Shown one piece after another: positions 63,405-64,000 of a DNA stretch of 64,000 nucleotides. Under the pieces are notes generated by a model that saw only the letters and a list, made by a program, of their open reading frames with translations, did not search any database and was not told the DNA's origin. The stretch lies in assembly GCA_039654915.1 (NCBI GenBank), contig CM077599.1, positions 28,209,501 to 28,273,500 of the forward strand. Reading direction: 5' to 3'. Made by a program: the position numbers and the translations under genes. Source of the DNA: Aquilaria yunnanensis (lineage: Eukaryota > Streptophyta > Magnoliopsida > Malvales > Thymelaeaceae). Positions within the stretch are counted from its first letter, which is position 1; every line of letters begins with the position of its first letter.

Positions 63405-64000
63405 TGGCAAAACTCTAAAGGTTAACTCACCTTAGCTATGCATCCCCTATGTACTTGTGATGATGTTGCTATGTTAGTCCATTGACGTAGCTAATCATTT
63501 GTCTATGCTAGATAGCAATAATTCATATGCAACACAAATAAAACACACACAAGAGCACACATACACATATACGGGAATCATTCCCCACCCTTTATTGCCT
63601 TAATAAAAGGAATACATGTTCATGTATATAATGTCTAAGCTTAACTCACAAGCTAACCTATCTATGTGTCTCTTAGCCCTACTTGTGGCCCCTCAACCCT
63701 ATTTGACCTAGACATACTTAGTTTCATGGTAAATGACTCTTACCTCTAGTCCAATCACCAGGTAATTACCTGGTTTAGTAGACATGTCTTATTACTAGCT
63801 ACAACTGCCCCATATATGCCACATGTGTGAAAAAGGTCACAGAGCCATATTCTAGGTGCCTTCTTTATTGATAATAGTCTCGCAACCACTCCATGTGCAT
63901 TGCATATGCCCTTAGTGCTCCATAGGTTAGGCATATGTCTTACTCGCCCTAATCATACCTTTGATATATGACCCAAATAATAAGCCTGTCTGGACTATCA
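63405..64000 (-). repeat. 5' LTR (in element orientation) of the gag-only element, truncated by window end
   Basis: Partner of 61192-62112. It begins TGGCAAAACTC in plus orientation. Confidence 0.55.

Larger units (their letters stand above)
61192..64000 (-). mobile_element. Gag-only LTR retrotransposon (TR-GAG-like), minus strand, runs off the window
   Basis: 61192-about 62112 and 63405-64000 are diverged direct repeats (e.g. CTAGCTACAACTG; GGTTAGGCATATG), i.e. LTRs. In the minus orientation TTAGTATAAGAGC at 63390-63402, just inside the right LTR, is a decayed initiator-Met primer site (TTGGTATCAGAGC). The interior of about 1.3 kb contains only gag, read on minus, and reaches the other LTR without protease, RT or integrase. 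A G-rich run (GGTGGGGGTGG, minus) near 62130 may be the polypurine tract. LTR boundaries are approximate. Confidence 0.65.

Overview
This is nuclear DNA of a flowering plant, most likely a eudicot. It is AT-rich, its genes have short GT-AG introns, and it carries typical plant gene families and plant transposon lineages (Athila and Tat Ty3/gypsy, L1-type LINE, Mutator-like, hAT-like and copia-type elements). The species cannot be named from the sequence alone.

Only two host genes look intact, both on the minus strand. One is a 12-exon GH1 beta-glucosidase (15563-18868; 518 aa, secreted, both catalytic glutamates present). The other is a 6-exon receptor-like cytoplasmic kinase of subfamily VII (52015-54476; 386 aa, MGNC acylation signal, complete kinase motifs). 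Host-gene relics are a 5' partial beta-glucosidase pseudogene (1-1428), a fragment of a pollen-receptor-kinase LRR domain (about 33010-33560) and a FAR1-related pseudogene (about 49557-50460), which is fused in frame to a LINE ORF1-like piece.

Layout. 1-1.4 kb: beta-glucosidase pseudogene. 1.9-2.2 kb: G-rich low complexity. 4.9-14.6 kb: two decayed Tat-type gypsy copies, the second with an antisense ORF. 15.5-18.9 kb: beta-glucosidase gene. 19.2-32.8 kb: a roughly 1.1 kb non-autonomous Mutator-like element split by a young 12.5 kb Athila-type element (LTRs 19697-21067 and 30789-32161, TSD GTTGG). 32.9-33.6 kb: LRR fragment. 34.9-37.9 kb: decayed minus-strand LINE carrying two inserted MITEs. 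40.5-47.5 kb: long-terminal-repeat element with copia-like ends and no recognisable coding interior. 47.8-48.8 kb: Tat LTR and gag start. 49.5-50.7 kb: FAR1/LINE chimera. 52.0-54.5 kb: kinase. 55.0-56.9 kb: low-complexity and minisatellite block. 57.0-60.7 kb: third Tat-type copy. 61.2 kb to the window end: minus-strand LTR element holding gag only.

The most interesting material is in the Athila element. It has a third ORF (27968-29368) with a 'putative plant transposon protein' type domain. That ORF is preceded by a probable 785-bp 5'-UTR intron and by an array of CpG-rich palindromes (GGCGACGCGTCGCC). The same array lies upstream of the TATA box in the LTR, which suggests a second internal promoter. 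Also notable are the Mutator-like/Athila nesting, a perfect 9-bp-TSD foldback MITE, and the gag-only element.
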